NCBI RefSeq assembly: GCF_002797445.1
Contig: NZ_PGEP01000001.1
Coordinates: 3,224,501 to 3,288,500, forward strand
Direction of reading: 5' to 3'
DNA: 64,000 nucleotides
Source of the DNA: Acidovorax sp. 69
GTDB taxonomy: Bacteria; Pseudomonadota; Gammaproteobacteria; Burkholderiales; Burkholderiaceae_C
The translations under genes were made by a program, and so were the position numbers. Position 1 is the stretch's first letter; each line of letters begins with the position of its first letter. This document shows positions 45,647 to 55,605 of this stretch, one piece after another. Below the pieces are notes generated by a model, which was not told where the DNA came from, did not search any database, and saw only the letters and a program-made list of their open reading frames with translations.

Positions 45647-47166
45647 TCAGGGGCTGGGTGGGTCTTGCGCGACCAGTTCCCGCAGCGCACCCGGGTCAAA
45701 GCTGGCCTGTGCCATGCGGGCCAGGCCCTCAAACACGGCATCGAGCGTGGGCACGGGCGCCGCGCCCGCACGGCCAAACAGAGCTTGCAGTGCTGCGGGG
45801 TCTTCGAACAAACCATGCAGATACACACCCAGCACATTGCCCACCGGGTTTTGCCAGGCAATGCCGGGCATGACCTCGCGTGCCACATCGCCCTTGGCGG
45901 CCATGGCCGGGTGCTGGGCCGTCTGGCCGTGGTGAATTTCGTAGCCCGTGACGGGGACACTGGCCAGTGCCGCCCAGGCGCCCTGCACCGCGCCAAACTG
46001 CGCTCGCGTGCGCTGCACGGTTTTGGCAAGCTCGAAGGTGGTGACCAGGGGCAGCAGGCCCAGGCCGGGCGCATTGCCGTCGATGCCTGCGGTGTCGATG
46101 AGCGCTTCGCCCAGCATCTGCAACCCACCGCACACCCCGAGCACTGTGCCTCCCCGCGCTGCATGGTCCGCAATGGCGCTGTCCAGGCCCTGCGCACGCA
46201 ACCAGCCCAGGTCCGCCGCGGTGGATTTGGAGCCCGGCAGTACCACCCAGTCGGAGGGCTTCAGCCCCCCAGGTCGGCCGGGCTGCGCGCCCACAGCAGG
46301 CGCACACCGGGCACGTTCTTGAGCGGCTGGAACTCGTCGAGGTTGCTGATGCGCGGATAGGCCACCACGGCCACCGTGGTGTGCACGGGGCCAGTCGCCA
46401 GCGTGCGGTCATCAAACACCCCATCTTCTTCGGGCAAGCCGTGGCGCCAGTGCATGGGGATGGTGGCCACGGTGGGCACGCCGGTCAGCTCTTGCAGCAT
46501 TTGCGGGGCTGGCGCCAGCAGGCTGGCATCGCCACGGAACTTGTTGAGCACAAAGCCGTGGATCAGCGCGCGCTCCTCTTCAGGCAACAGCGCCCAGGTG
46601 CCATACAGGTGGGCAAACGCGCCGCCCCGGTCTATGTCGGTCACCAGCAAGCAGCGCGCACCGGCATGGCGCGCTACCCGCATGTTCACAATGTCGCTGG
46701 CGTGCAGGTTGATCTCGGCGGGCGAGCCTGCGCCTTCGATGACGACCACATCGTTCTCGGCGCGCAGTGCATCCAGCGCAGCGGCGATCTGCGGCCACAC
46801 CTTTTCGCTGCGGCCGCGCCACGGCATGGCCGTGAGTTCCGCACTCACCTGCCCCATCAGCACGACTTGGCTGTGCGTGTCGGCCTCGGGCTTGAGCAGC
46901 AGCGGATTCATGCGCACCTCGGGCTCGGCGCGGGCCGCGAGGGCCTGGAAATACTGGGCTGAACCGATCTCACCCAGGCCGCCGCCAGGGCCCGACACCA
47001 CGCGCGCATTGTTGCTCATGTTCTGCGCCTTGAAGGGCGCAACCTTGAGGCCCAGGTTGCTGTAGTAACGGCACAGCGCGGTGGTGAGCCAGCTTTTCCC
47101 CGCGCCGCTGGTGGTGCCCAGCACCATCACGCAGCGGGCCAGTTTGGAGGATGTGAGTGAAGTCAA
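45647..47166 (-). pseudogene. cobQ: Cobyric acid synthase, interrupted by a one-base frameshift
   Basis: Amidates adenosylcobyrinic acid a,c-diamide at four side chains. The N-terminal ATPase half (VLGTTSGAGKSW; APFKAQNMSNNA; VVIEGAGSPAEINL) runs in one frame from 47166 and stops at 46261. The glutaminase half (KPSDWVVLPGSKSTAADL; catalytic Cys in LGVCGGLQMLGE; His in VYLHGLFED) is in another frame. They meet at the six-C run 46265-46270 (G6 on the coding strand); a seventh base would join ARSPADLGG directly to LKPSDW. The start is a TTG that overlaps the previous stop; an internal ATG at 47127 is an alternative. No functional residue is missing, so a sequencing or assembly error is possible. 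Confidence 0.85.
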
Positions 47167-47555
47167 GGCAGTGGAAGGACCATGCGGTCCATGATGTGTT
47201 CAAGCGCCGCGGCCGCATCGGTGCAGCGGCCGGTGTGCACGGGCGAGGTCTGAATGATGGCGCTGCGTTTGGCCGTGAGCCAATGGAAACGCTGGCGGTA
47301 CGGCAGGCGCGCAATGGGGCCACAGCCCTCGTCGCCTGCGCAAATGGCCACAATGGCGGCGAGGTGTCGGTGCACCGTGTCCATGTCTACCTGGGGGTCC
47401 ATGGCGAGCAAACGCTTTTCGTCGAGCGCGATGGCCGCCTTCAAAAAGCCGCTGCGCTGGCACGACAGGATCACGCCTGCGTTGATGAATTCCTCGCGCT
47501 CCACGCGGGGCACCACGCGCACGATGGCGTAGTCGTACACATCAGCGGCGTGCAT
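47163..47555 (-). CDS. DUF3037 protein, partner of the HipA-like kinase
   Basis: 130 residues of the DUF3037 type: VYDYAIVRVVPRVEREEFIN at the start, then AGVILSCQRSGFLKAAIALD and a C-terminal SPVHTGRCTDAAAALEHIMD. No biochemical role is known to me. Genes of this family usually follow a HipA-like kinase gene, as here, with a 14-bp overlap. The pair is embedded between cobC and cobQ of the corrinoid operon. Confidence 0.85.
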   Translation of the reverse strand: MHAADVYDYAIVRVVPRVEREEFINAGVILSCQRSGFLKAAIALDEKRLLAMDPQVDMDTVHRHLAAIVAICAGDEGCGPIARLPYRQRFHWLTAKRSAIIQTSPVHTGRCTDAAAALEHIMDRMVLPLP

Positions 47556-48336
47556 CGAAGGCCCCCTTTACCGCATTCACCCAGACTTCGCGCCCTGCCA
47601 TGCGTGCGCAGAAATAATCCACATAGGCTTGGCGGTGGCTTGCGGGGGCAGTCAGCGGGCCTTCGGCATGATCGGCTCCAGCCAACGTAAAAAACTCGTC
47701 GGGCACCTCGGCCAGGATGCCCGCAACCACCTCAGGTGTGAGGCGTCCAGCCAGCTCGGCATCTACCTGCGCCAGCGCAGTGGCCTGGGCCAGCAGCACA
47801 TGGTCGGCAATCGGCGCGAACGGTTTGGCGGGCTGGGCTACAGCACCATTCCACGCATGGTGAAAGGTCAGCGCTGCGCCATGGTCGATGAGCCAGGGCT
47901 GGCGGTGCCACATGAGCAAATTGGTGTTGCGCGCCGTGCGGTCCACATTGCCCACCAGCGTATCGAACCACACGAGACGCGAGGCGAAATCGTCAGACAC
48001 CACGTCCACCGCCGGGTCAAAGTTGAGCGAGCCCGACAGGTAGTCCAGCCCCACGTTGAGGCCACCGCTGGCGCGCACCAGATCCTGGATCTCGGGGTCG
48101 GGCTCAGTCTGGGCCAGGGCTGTGTCCAGCTGGGCCAGCACGATCTCGGGCACGGGCAGGCCCAACGCACGCGCGATGCCGCCGGCAATCATTTCGGCCA
48201 GCAGGGCGCGCACGCCCTGCCCTGCGCCACGGAACTTGAGCACGTAAGTGCCCAGGTCGTCGCCCTCGACGATGGCGGGCATGGAGCCACCTTCACGCAG
48301 CGGCGTGACGTAGCGATTGACGGTGATGGTTCTCAC
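47542..48336 (-). CDS. HipA-like kinase family protein
   Basis: 264 residues from a GTG start that overlaps the cobC stop (GTGA). The sequence has a HipA/PI3K-like kinase layout: a glycine-loop region with VLKFRGAGQGVRALLAEMIA, a catalytic-loop-like WFDTLVGNVDRTARNTNLLM with an Asp and Asn set as in HipA (D..NxxRN-type), and a DFG-like LIDHGAALTF. It is shorter than toxin HipA (about 440) and lacks the HipB antitoxin partner. Its associated gene is DUF3037. Substrate unknown. Confidence 0.8.
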   Translation of the reverse strand: MRTITVNRYVTPLREGGSMPAIVEGDDLGTYVLKFRGAGQGVRALLAEMIAGGIARALGLPVPEIVLAQLDTALAQTEPDPEIQDLVRASGGLNVGLDYLSGSLNFDPAVDVVSDDFASRLVWFDTLVGNVDRTARNTNLLMWHRQPWLIDHGAALTFHHAWNGAVAQPAKPFAPIADHVLLAQATALAQVDAELAGRLTPEVVAGILAEVPDEFFTLAGADHAEGPLTAPASHRQAYVDYFCARMAGREVWVNAVKGAFDARR

Positions 48337-49421
48337 GAGGTCTCCCTTGAACCGGTTGAAACGCTGCCGACGATGGTACGGCCGGGCCGCAGCCCTTCCC
48401 AGGCGGCCCGCAGCGTGTCTTGCGCAACGGGTGCGAGCACACCCAAACGCAGGGTGCCGGGCAGCCCGAACGATGTGGCATCCCGCAGCTTGATGCCCAC
48501 AGCCCGCAAGGCGACCAGGTCATGTTGCAGCGTGGCGGTAGCGGGCTGCGCACAGAAATAGTTGGCCAGGCTGTCGGCATGCACGGCCCAGCCCAGGGCA
48601 GCACACAGCCCTTGTTGGCGGATCTTCCATGCGCGCAAAGTGCTCAGGCTGTGAACCAGCCACTGCTGCACCGTGGGCTGTATCCAGGCCTGCAACAACG
48701 CCACGCCATGCGCACCCACCGGCCACGAAGGCGCCAGCGCCGTCAATGCCTGCACCAGCGGTTCGCTGTCTGCGGGCGCCACGGCATAGGCGGCCCGCAC
48801 CCCGGTGAGCCCCAAGGCCTTGTTGGGTGTCCAAAGCTGCCAGCAGGCTGACGGCGGCTGCAGCGATGCGGGGGCACCGGTCCAGCCGCCATCCTGGTCG
48901 AGGCGCAAGGGGACATAGGCGCAGTCGAGAACGCGCAAGCCAGTCGCCGCATGGCCCGTCTCGCTCCACGGGCGCACAGCCGGATCTTGCAAACCCTGCG
49001 GGCTGGAGGGCGCACACGCCCATTGCAAACCTGCTGGCGACACATCACCGCCCCGCAATACCCCCAGGCCCCGCGCCTGCGCCGCCTGGGCATAGTCACC
49101 GTAGCTGTGCAAGGGCACCGCCACCTGCACCGCACCCTGCTGCACGGCCAGTGCGGTGATGCGGTGGATGAACTCGCTGGCACTGGCGGCCAGCACGATA
49201 CGACCGGGCGCCACGCCATGGAATGCGCCCAGGCCCTCGCGCAGCGCCGTGTACGCCGGGTCGGGATAGCGCGTGGCATCGGCCACCTGCACGGCGTGCA
49301 GTGCCTCGGGGCACGGCCCACAGGCGTTGCTGTTGGTCGAAAAATCAAACAGCGGTACACCGTCAGCGTCCGGACCTCCATGCAGCGGCACCTGCGTGGG
49401 CAAGGGCTTGAAATGTGTCAT
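48333..49421 (-). CDS. cobC: Threonine-phosphate decarboxylase-like aminotransferase
   Basis: Makes (R)-1-amino-2-propanol phosphate or its equivalent, the linker of the nucleotide loop. 362 residues from the ATG at 49421. The N-terminus FDFSTNSNACGPCPEALHAV matches the CobC/CobD 'N-N-P' opening. The Schiff-base lysine is in WTPNKALGLTGVRAAYAV (about 207), with the preceding Ser replaced by Asn. The start overlaps the cbiB stop by four bases (ATGA). Divergence from well-known CobD sequences is fairly high, but context is unambiguous. Confidence 0.88.
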   Translation of the reverse strand: MTHFKPLPTQVPLHGGPDADGVPLFDFSTNSNACGPCPEALHAVQVADATRYPDPAYTALREGLGAFHGVAPGRIVLAASASEFIHRITALAVQQGAVQVAVPLHSYGDYAQAAQARGLGVLRGGDVSPAGLQWACAPSSPQGLQDPAVRPWSETGHAATGLRVLDCAYVPLRLDQDGGWTGAPASLQPPSACWQLWTPNKALGLTGVRAAYAVAPADSEPLVQALTALAPSWPVGAHGVALLQAWIQPTVQQWLVHSLSTLRAWKIRQQGLCAALGWAVHADSLANYFCAQPATATLQHDLVALRAVGIKLRDATSFGLPGTLRLGVLAPVAQDTLRAAWEGLRPGRTIVGSVSTGSRETS

Positions 49422-50422
49422 GCGTGCAGCCAGGAAAAAAACCCCAGCGCCAGCAACTGGAGCGCCGCCACCACCGGCACCATGCACACAACCACCCGGG
49501 TGCCCATGCGCGCCGCGCGCCGCGTATCCAGGGGCCCAGCCCTTCGGCCCTTGCGATTGAGCGTGTACGCGCCCGGCTTGGCCAGGCGCACGCCCAAAGC
49601 CAGCGCCATGGCGGCCATGGGCCAGCCGCTGTTGGGCGACGGGGTCTTGCTCGCCTGGCGGGCCAGCGTGGAGAGCGGCAGGCCCTGGGCACCCGTCGCG
49701 AGCAGCAAGGCCGTGATGCGTGCGGGCACCCACGACAACACGTCATCCGCCCGCGCCGCCCACTTGCCTGCCCATTGCCAGTAGCGCCCACCCCGCATGC
49801 CGGGGTAGCCCCACATGGCATCGGCCGTGTTGGCAAAGCGGTACAGCGCGGCGCCGGGCAAACCCAGCAGCGCAAACCAAAAGAGCGGCGCAACCACCGA
49901 GTCGTTGAGGTTCTCGGCCAGCGATTCAATGGCGGATTCGCGCACCTGCAGTGCGCTGAGCTGGGTCACGTCCCGGCTCACCAGGCGCGCCAGGCGCTCG
50001 CGCCCCTCGGGCAGCGAACGGGCCAGCGCTTCTTCCACCGCCAGCACCTCATCGCGCAGCATGCGCCAGGCCAAGAGTGGCTTGAGCAGCAGGGCCATCA
50101 ACGCAGCGGCCACAAAGCCGTGCAGCATCAGCACCAACTGCTGCACGGCACATCCCACTATAAAAACAATAGCTGCCAGCGCACACCAGACAAGCGCTGA
50201 AAGCCAAAAGATCTTCAAATCCCGGGCTACAGGCACAGGGGGCGCCAGCCGGCCGCCCCACCACTGCAGCGCCTGCCCCATCCAGACCACCGGGTGCCAG
50301 GCGGCGGGCGGCTCGCCCAGCCACCAGTCCACCGCCAGCGCCAGCAGCGGCACGCCGATCCACACCGCCACCATGGGCCAGCCCCCGGCGGGTGTGATCA
50401 GCAAAAGCCAGTGGTCGGACAC
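49418..50422 (-). CDS. cbiB: Adenosylcobinamide-phosphate synthase
   Basis: An integral membrane enzyme that attaches aminopropanol (phosphate) to adenosylcobyric acid. 334 residues from a GTG at 50422; an ATG at 50374 is an alternative. Family blocks: VDWWLGEPPAAWHPVVWMG, SLAENLNDSVVAPLFWF, YRFANTADAMWGY and GWPMAAMALALGVRL. Residues 68-89 (DLKIFWLSALVWCALAAIVF and two more) are encoded by copy E of the palindromic repeat and form one of the membrane segments. It lies 10 bp after cobO. Confidence 0.93.
   Translation of the reverse strand: MSDHWLLLITPAGGWPMVAVWIGVPLLALAVDWWLGEPPAAWHPVVWMGQALQWWGGRLAPPVPVARDLKIFWLSALVWCALAAIVFIVGCAVQQLVLMLHGFVAAALMALLLKPLLAWRMLRDEVLAVEEALARSLPEGRERLARLVSRDVTQLSALQVRESAIESLAENLNDSVVAPLFWFALLGLPGAALYRFANTADAMWGYPGMRGGRYWQWAGKWAARADDVLSWVPARITALLLATGAQGLPLSTLARQASKTPSPNSGWPMAAMALALGVRLAKPGAYTLNRKGRRAGPLDTRRAARMGTRVVVCMVPVVAALQLLALGFFSWLHA
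50156..50221. repeat. Palindromic dispersed repeat, copy E, inside cbiB
   Basis: Reads ACTATAAAAACAATAGCTGC with AGCGC..CAAGCGCT and AAAGCCAAAAG. It is translated on the minus strand within cbiB (residues 68-89) in the same frame as copy G in cobU; both give the pattern xALxWxAxAA. Confidence 0.8.
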
Positions 50423-50432
50423 GATGGCCTGC

Positions 50433-51002
50433 CTAGTCTTCGATGCCGCGCTGCGCCGGGATGCCGGCCTTGAACGCGTGTTTGACCATCTGCATCTCGG
50501 TCACGGTATCGGCCAGCTCGATGATCTCGGGCGGGCAGCGGCGGCCAGTCAGGCACACATGCACGTCCTTGGGCCGATCGCGCAGGGTTTGCAGCACGCC
50601 GTCGAGCGGCAGCCAGCCATAGATCAGCGGGTAGGTGATTTCGTCCAGCACCACCAGGAAATGTTCGCCCGACACGATGGCGGCGCGCGCCTTCTCCCAA
50701 CCGTCGCGCGCGAGCTGCGCCGAGTGCTCCAGGTCCTGGCTTTTCCAGCTGAAGCCGTCACCCAGGCCCTCAATGGGGATACCAATCTGCTCGAACATGC
50801 GGTGCTCGCCAAAACGGGCCGAGGGCACCTTCATGAACTGGAAAATCTTCACGGCCTTGCCGCGGCCATGCGCGCGCAGCGCCAGGCCAAAGGCGGCCGT
50901 GCTTTTGCCTTTGCCGTCGCCGGTGTTGACGATGACGATGCCACGGCGTTCGCCTTCGGGCTTTTCATAGCGCTTCTCGGTGGGCGGGGTTTCGATCTGC
51001 AT
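50433..51002 (-). CDS. cobO: Cob(I)yrinic acid a,c-diamide adenosyltransferase
   Basis: Adds the adenosyl group to corrinoids. 189 residues from the ATG at 51002; an ATG three codons earlier (51011) is equally possible. The P-loop is [14 protein letters not shown] (about 27-40), followed by [20 protein letters not shown] and [15 protein letters not shown]. The C-terminus [21 protein letters not shown] is typical of the CobO/BtuR family. It starts 30 bp after the cobN stop. Confidence 0.95.
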   Translation of the reverse strand: MQIETPPTEKRYEKPEGERRGIVIVNTGDGKGKSTAAFGLALRAHGRGKAVKIFQFMKVPSARFGEHRMFEQIGIPIEGLGDGFSWKSQDLEHSAQLARDGWEKARAAIVSGEHFLVVLDEITYPLIYGWLPLDGVLQTLRDRPKDVHVCLTGRRCPPEIIELADTVTEMQMVKHAFKAGIPAQRGIED

Positions 51003-51031
51003 GGTGAACATTCTTTCAGAGGGGTCGATTC

Positions 51032-54000
51032 TTACAGCCCGACCAGGCGGGGCTGCCGGGACAGGGACAACGGCTGGCGGGCCTGCCAGGCAGCACCCGC
51101 CAGCACCACCAGGGCCATGACCAGCATGGCCACGATGCCGGCCATGCGCTCCACGGGAGTGGGCTCGGCGGTGGCGGCTTCGCGCTCGGGCTGGCGCTCC
51201 AGCAGCACGCCCATGGCGGGTACAGCTGGCACGGCAGGTGCGGTGGGCGCGGGGTTTGCCTGCGGGGGTGGCGCAGGGAGGTCGGCGGACCGGGGCGTGG
51301 GCGGGGTCGACGCAGCGGGTGGCAGTGCCGATTGCGGCGTGGCCACGGCCATGCCGCTGGGTGCGGCCGTTGCGCCTTGCGCAGCCTGCTCCACCCACCG
51401 GCGCACGCTGGGCAGCTCGGCCGCCAGCGGGGCCGCGCGCGTCAGCGCCTGGTAGGTTTGGGCGAGTTGCTTTTGCGTTTCTGCATCGGCTTGCCAATAG
51501 CCCTGGCGCTGTGCCTGCACCAGGCGCTCCAGCGACTGGGCATAGGCCTGGGGATGCTCTTTCAGCCACTCGGGCATGCCCAGCTGGTGCTTGTCGCGCA
51601 CCAGCACGTCGTAGAAGCTTTGCCAGTGGTCGCTGCGCACCGTATCAGGCGCCACGGCTTGCCAGCCCCAGGCAAATTGCACGGCCTTGAGCACCTGCAG
51701 CGTGCCCGAATAACCCTCCGCCTTCTGCGCCTGGAGCCAGCCGGGGTGCAGGTAGCGCGACTGCATCTCCAGCGCGATGGCGCGCCGTGCAGTTTCGGTG
51801 GTGGGCTCGCTTACATCCTGCAGTTGGGCCACATGCAGCTCCAGCCCCTGCGGCTGGCCGGCCACGCGGGCTGCGGCCGACAGGCCACCCAGGTACTGAA
51901 ACGGATCATCAGAGCTGACCATGGCATACAGGTGCGAGCTGCGCGACATGATCGCCGCATCGGTGCGGCGCAAATGCGCACCCAATGCCTGCACGGCCGT
52001 GCCACCGGCCACGCCGGTCACGGGTTCGCCATCCAGGTAGGGCTGGCTCATCCGCTCCAGAAACATCTGGCCCAGGCGCGCATCGTTGTTCTGCAGGCCG
52101 TCGCTCTGCACCGCGTCGGAAATGCCCGTGCCGTAGTCACCCACCGCATTGCCAAATGAGCGGGCGCGCGCCAGCTGATCGGCCTGGGCTGGCGGCACGC
52201 CCTTCTGGCGCAGTTCGCGGCGGATCTGTTCGGTGTTGGCCGCAATCACGTTGCCGGGCTCGGCCGTGGCGGCCTGGGCCACCGCGCGATCGAGCAGCGC
52301 CATCAGCGCCGGGAACTGGTCGCGGTACGAGCCGGTGATGCTCATGAGCACATCCACGCGCGGGCGTTTGAGCTCATCGGCGGCAATGGTCTCCACGCGC
52401 ACCGGGCGGCCCGAGTCGTCCCACACCGGGCGCATGCCCAGCGCCACCAGGGCCTGGGCTTCCATGATGCCTTGGTGGCGCAGCGTTTCGCCCGCCCACA
52501 GCGACAGTGCCATGCGCTGCGGAGCCTGGCCTTTGTGGCGCGCCTGGTAGTCCTTGAACCAATCGTTGAACAGCGTTTGCGCCACGGCGTAAGCCTGCCG
52601 CGTGGGCAGGCGGCTCGGGTCCAGCCCCGTGAGGTTGCGGCCCGTGGGCAGGCTCTCGGGGTTGCGGATGGGGTCGCCGCCGTAAGCAGCGGTGAGAAAC
52701 CGGCCCTCCAGCCCCGCCAGCAGGCCGGGCATTTCGCCTTCGGTGGCCAGCAGGCGCTCCAGCTCCTGTGCACGTTGGGCCAGTTGCAGCAGTGCAGGCG
52801 TGTCGATGGGCTTGCGCGCGGCGCGGTTGGGCACATGGTCTTCGGCGCGCACCAGATCGGATGCGCCCGATACGGGTGCCGCCGCTGATGGCTGGCTGGG
52901 CAGCGCGGGGCGCAGGTCCAGCACGCTGGCGGCCTGGGCGTCGTTCAGCGCCACTTCCAGCCAGCGCGCGGGGCGCGCGGCCAGCACGGTATCGTGTTTG
53001 ATCAGGAAGGCTTCGTCGATGTCTTCGCCCAGCGCCTCGATCAGCGGCTTGCGCAGCGCCTGCAGGATGGTCTCGCGCCGCTGCTCGGGCGCGGGCACAC
53101 GGCCGAACACCGCCAGGCCTTTGGGCTGCGAGCTTTGCGCGAGCTGGTCCAGGTAGGGGTGCAGAATTTCAAGAAAGCCGCTGAAGTCGGCCGCGATGCG
53201 GTCGGCGCTCCAGCCCAGGTCGCGGTGCAGCTGGTGCTCCACAAACTGCGCCACCAGCTGCTTTTCGAGTGCGCGGCGCGTGGGGCCCTCGTCCACGGTT
53301 TCCCACTCGTGCATCACCTCGTGCATGTGGGCCATGCGGGCCTCGAAGCCTGCCGGGGCGAACACCGGCGTGCGATGGCTCACCAGCACGGCGCGGCCCC
53401 GGCGCTTGGCGGTGAGGGCCTCGCCCAGGTTGTCCACGATGTAGGGGTAGACCACGGGCAGGTCGCCCAGCGGCAGCAGCGCGTCGTCGTGCACATCCAG
53501 CGCACGCGCCTTGCCACCGGCCCATTCCTGCGTGCCGTGGGTGCCGAAGTGGATCAGTGCATCGGCCTCCAGCTGCGCCCACAGGTACACGGCCAGGTAA
53601 TGGTGCGACAGCGGCGCCTTGGCCTTGTGCATGAACGGGTTCTGGCCGAGGCGCAGCGTTTCTTCGCGCGGGGGCTGGGGCAGCACGGCCAGCTGGCCCA
53701 CCTGCAGGCGCGGGATGGCGAACACTTTTTCGCCCTGCCACTCGACCACGTAGCGGCTCTTTGCGGACGCGCCCCAATGCGCGTTCATGCGCTCGCGCAC
53801 GGCCTTGGGCAGGGTGGCCAGGTGCTGCTCATAGCGTGCCAGCGGCAGCGCGGCGGCCTGGCCACTTTGCAGCAGCGCGCGCACATCCGCACCGGGGTAG
53901 TAGGCTGCCAGCAGCGGTTTGAGCCCGTCGATCCAGCCCTGCTCGGGCACGCGCTCGGTGCGGTAGCCCGCCTCGGCCAGGCCGCCGGAGACCTGCTCCA

Positions 54001-55231
54001 GGCTGCGCGGCACGTTGAGAAAGGAGGCGCCGAAGTTGGTGCCACCCGGTGGGTAGTTGTAGACCATGGCCACCAGGCGTTTGTCGGCGGCGGGTTTTGT
54101 CTGCAGCGTGATCAGGCGCCGCGCCTTGGCGGCCACCGCCTGGGCCTGGCGCTCAATGAGGCGATAGTCGCGCCCCTCGGCGCCATGCGCCACCGTGAGC
54201 ACGGGGTCGATGGCGCCCGCTGCTTCGGGCTGGGCCAGGTAGAACGGCACGTCGGACAGCGACAGGCCCGTTTCGCTGGCCTCCCACGCGGCGGCATCGC
54301 CCGCCCGGTAGGGCTGCGTGGCCAGCAGCGGCGCGCCCCAACGCAGCAGCAAGGGTTGCAGTGCTGACGCCTGAGGTACGAGCTGGTGCAGCACCAGGGC
54401 GGAGGCGTGAAGGCGCTCAGGGCCCGCTCCCGTGCCGCTGGCCGATGGAAGCTCCAGCACCTCGGCCAGGGTCTGCGCATTGAGTTGCTGCCCAAAGGCT
54501 GCATAGGCGAACAAGCCTTGCTGGCGGAAGGTGCGCAGCCAGGCATCCAACCATTCGGTGCTCCCATCCACAAAGTGGTGGCGGTGCACCAGCACGGCCA
54601 CGGCCGGTTGGCCGCGCAGTGCAGGCTGCCCCTGCCGCCATTGCTCCAGCGCCACCACATTCGGCAGCAGGCCTGGGGCCTCGGGGTGGTAAACGCCACG
54701 GGCGGGCACCCGTTCGGGGTTGGGCAGAGGGGGCATCGCCACGTTGCCCGCCGCGGTGGCACGTGCCAGTGCCATGGCGTGCTGCAGATTGCGCGGGCCG
54801 CCCGCCTGCAGGTAAGCCACCATGCGTGCAGGCGTGTCCAGCGCGGCCAGGTCAATGGCTGGGCTGCCCGCAGGCACCCACACCACCCGGCCGGGCGTGC
54901 GCGCTGCGCGGGCATCCAGCGCCGGGCCTGCCATGCGGCGCAGGCGGGCCTCGACGCTGGCATGTGGCGCATCCACCCACACCAGCGCAGCGTCGGCCAG
55001 CGCGCGCTGCAGCCTTTGGGCGTCTGCCGCAGCCAGCACGGCGGGGCCGCCCAACGGGTAGTCGATGTGTTCAAACGCCAGGCCCGCTTTAGCGGCCAGC
55101 CGCTGAACGGTGGCCGTGCGCGTGGCGGTGGTGATGTCCGAGGTCAACCACAGCAGCCCGGGCGCTGCATGCGCCAACGGCGCGGCAAACAGCAGGCACC
55201 ACAGTGCCACGCGCAGGATCAGCGTCTTCAT
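51032..55231 (-). CDS. cobN: Exported, membrane-anchored CobN-family chelatase
   Basis: A 1399-residue CobN/magnesium-chelatase H-type protein. Unlike cytoplasmic CobN it begins with a Sec signal peptide ([20 protein letters not shown], cleavage after AHA) and ends with a Pro/Ala-rich linker, a single membrane helix ([20 protein letters not shown]) and a short tail, so the body should be periplasmic. Chelatase-family blocks are clear: [60 protein letters not shown] and [22 protein letters not shown]. The AAA+ partners CobS and CobT-type subunit are absent. Its start overlaps the DUF2149 stop by four bases. The layout resembles HmuS-type CobN relatives of Bacteroides more than aerobic cobaltochelatase. 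Confidence 0.88.
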   Translation of the reverse strand: MKTLILRVALWCLLFAAPLAHAAPGLLWLTSDITTATRTATVQRLAAKAGLAFEHIDYPLGGPAVLAAADAQRLQRALADAALVWVDAPHASVEARLRRMAGPALDARAARTPGRVVWVPAGSPAIDLAALDTPARMVAYLQAGGPRNLQHAMALARATAAGNVAMPPLPNPERVPARGVYHPEAPGLLPNVVALEQWRQGQPALRGQPAVAVLVHRHHFVDGSTEWLDAWLRTFRQQGLFAYAAFGQQLNAQTLAEVLELPSASGTGAGPERLHASALVLHQLVPQASALQPLLLRWGAPLLATQPYRAGDAAAWEASETGLSLSDVPFYLAQPEAAGAIDPVLTVAHGAEGRDYRLIERQAQAVAAKARRLITLQTKPAADKRLVAMVYNYPPGGTNFGASFLNVPRSLEQVSGGLAEAGYRTERVPEQGWIDGLKPLLAAYYPGADVRALLQSGQAAALPLARYEQHLATLPKAVRERMNAHWGASAKSRYVVEWQGEKVFAIPRLQVGQLAVLPQPPREETLRLGQNPFMHKAKAPLSHHYLAVYLWAQLEADALIHFGTHGTQEWAGGKARALDVHDDALLPLGDLPVVYPYIVDNLGEALTAKRRGRAVLVSHRTPVFAPAGFEARMAHMHEVMHEWETVDEGPTRRALEKQLVAQFVEHQLHRDLGWSADRIAADFSGFLEILHPYLDQLAQSSQPKGLAVFGRVPAPEQRRETILQALRKPLIEALGEDIDEAFLIKHDTVLAARPARWLEVALNDAQAASVLDLRPALPSQPSAAAPVSGASDLVRAEDHVPNRAARKPIDTPALLQLAQRAQELERLLATEGEMPGLLAGLEGRFLTAAYGGDPIRNPESLPTGRNLTGLDPSRLPTRQAYAVAQTLFNDWFKDYQARHKGQAPQRMALSLWAGETLRHQGIMEAQALVALGMRPVWDDSGRPVRVETIAADELKRPRVDVLMSITGSYRDQFPALMALLDRAVAQAATAEPGNVIAANTEQIRRELRQKGVPPAQADQLARARSFGNAVGDYGTGISDAVQSDGLQNNDARLGQMFLERMSQPYLDGEPVTGVAGGTAVQALGAHLRRTDAAIMSRSSHLYAMVSSDDPFQYLGGLSAAARVAGQPQGLELHVAQLQDVSEPTTETARRAIALEMQSRYLHPGWLQAQKAEGYSGTLQVLKAVQFAWGWQAVAPDTVRSDHWQSFYDVLVRDKHQLGMPEWLKEHPQAYAQSLERLVQAQRQGYWQADAETQKQLAQTYQALTRAAPLAAELPSVRRWVEQAAQGATAAPSGMAVATPQSALPPAASTPPTPRSADLPAPPPQANPAPTAPAVPAVPAMGVLLERQPEREAATAEPTPVERMAGIVAMLVMALVVLAGAAWQARQPLSLSRQPRLVGL

Positions 55232-55605
55232 GGCTTGGCGGGTGCAGCCGCTGTAGCACCGCTCGCCGAGGTGCTGGCAGGAGGCGCACCTTTTTCTGGG
55301 ATGTAGACGATGTTGCCGTCCTCCAGCTGGTAGGCCACGCCCGCCCGCACGCCCTGCCCTTGCGCTGCGCTGCCCGCGCCCTTGAAGCGCACTTCCTTGC
55401 CCTGCTCGCGCACCACGACCTCCATGTCGGGCTGGCCGGGGTTGCGGATGATGGTGACGCTTTCGTTGGCACTGGTCTGCGTCTGCACAGCCACAGCCGT
55501 GAGCAGCGCCACCACCAGCACCAGGAACACGTCCACCAGGTTCACGGCGGACAGCATCGGGTCGTCGTCGTCCTCGGCCAGGACATTCAGGTGCTTCAAG
55601 CTCAT
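55228..55605 (-). CDS. DUF2149-like (ExbD-type) membrane protein
   Basis: 125 residues. One membrane helix (about 20-40) with an Asp inside it (AVNLVDVFLVLVVALLTAV) recalls the proton-path Asp of ExbD/TolR. A small periplasmic domain (VTIIRNPGQPDMEVVVREQG; YQLEDGNIVYIPEKG) and a low-complexity tail follow. This is the DUF2149 pattern as I know it, usually found between a MotA/TolQ/ExbB-type gene and a cobN-like gene. It overlaps both neighbours by four bases, so the three products are probably made in fixed ratio. Confidence 0.8.
   Translation of the reverse strand: MSLKHLNVLAEDDDDPMLSAVNLVDVFLVLVVALLTAVAVQTQTSANESVTIIRNPGQPDMEVVVREQGKEVRFKGAGSAAQGQGVRAGVAYQLEDGNIVYIPEKGAPPASTSASGATAAAPAKP

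Noticed and set aside
49418..50422. Repeat copy E as a sign that cbiB is a pseudogene
   Set aside because: The frame stays open and all conserved CbiB blocks on both sides are intact, so an in-frame translated insertion is more likely than decay.
52994..54367. A 457-codon open frame on the plus strand opposite cobN
   Set aside because: Antisense shadow of cobN; no domain, no start context, biased composition.
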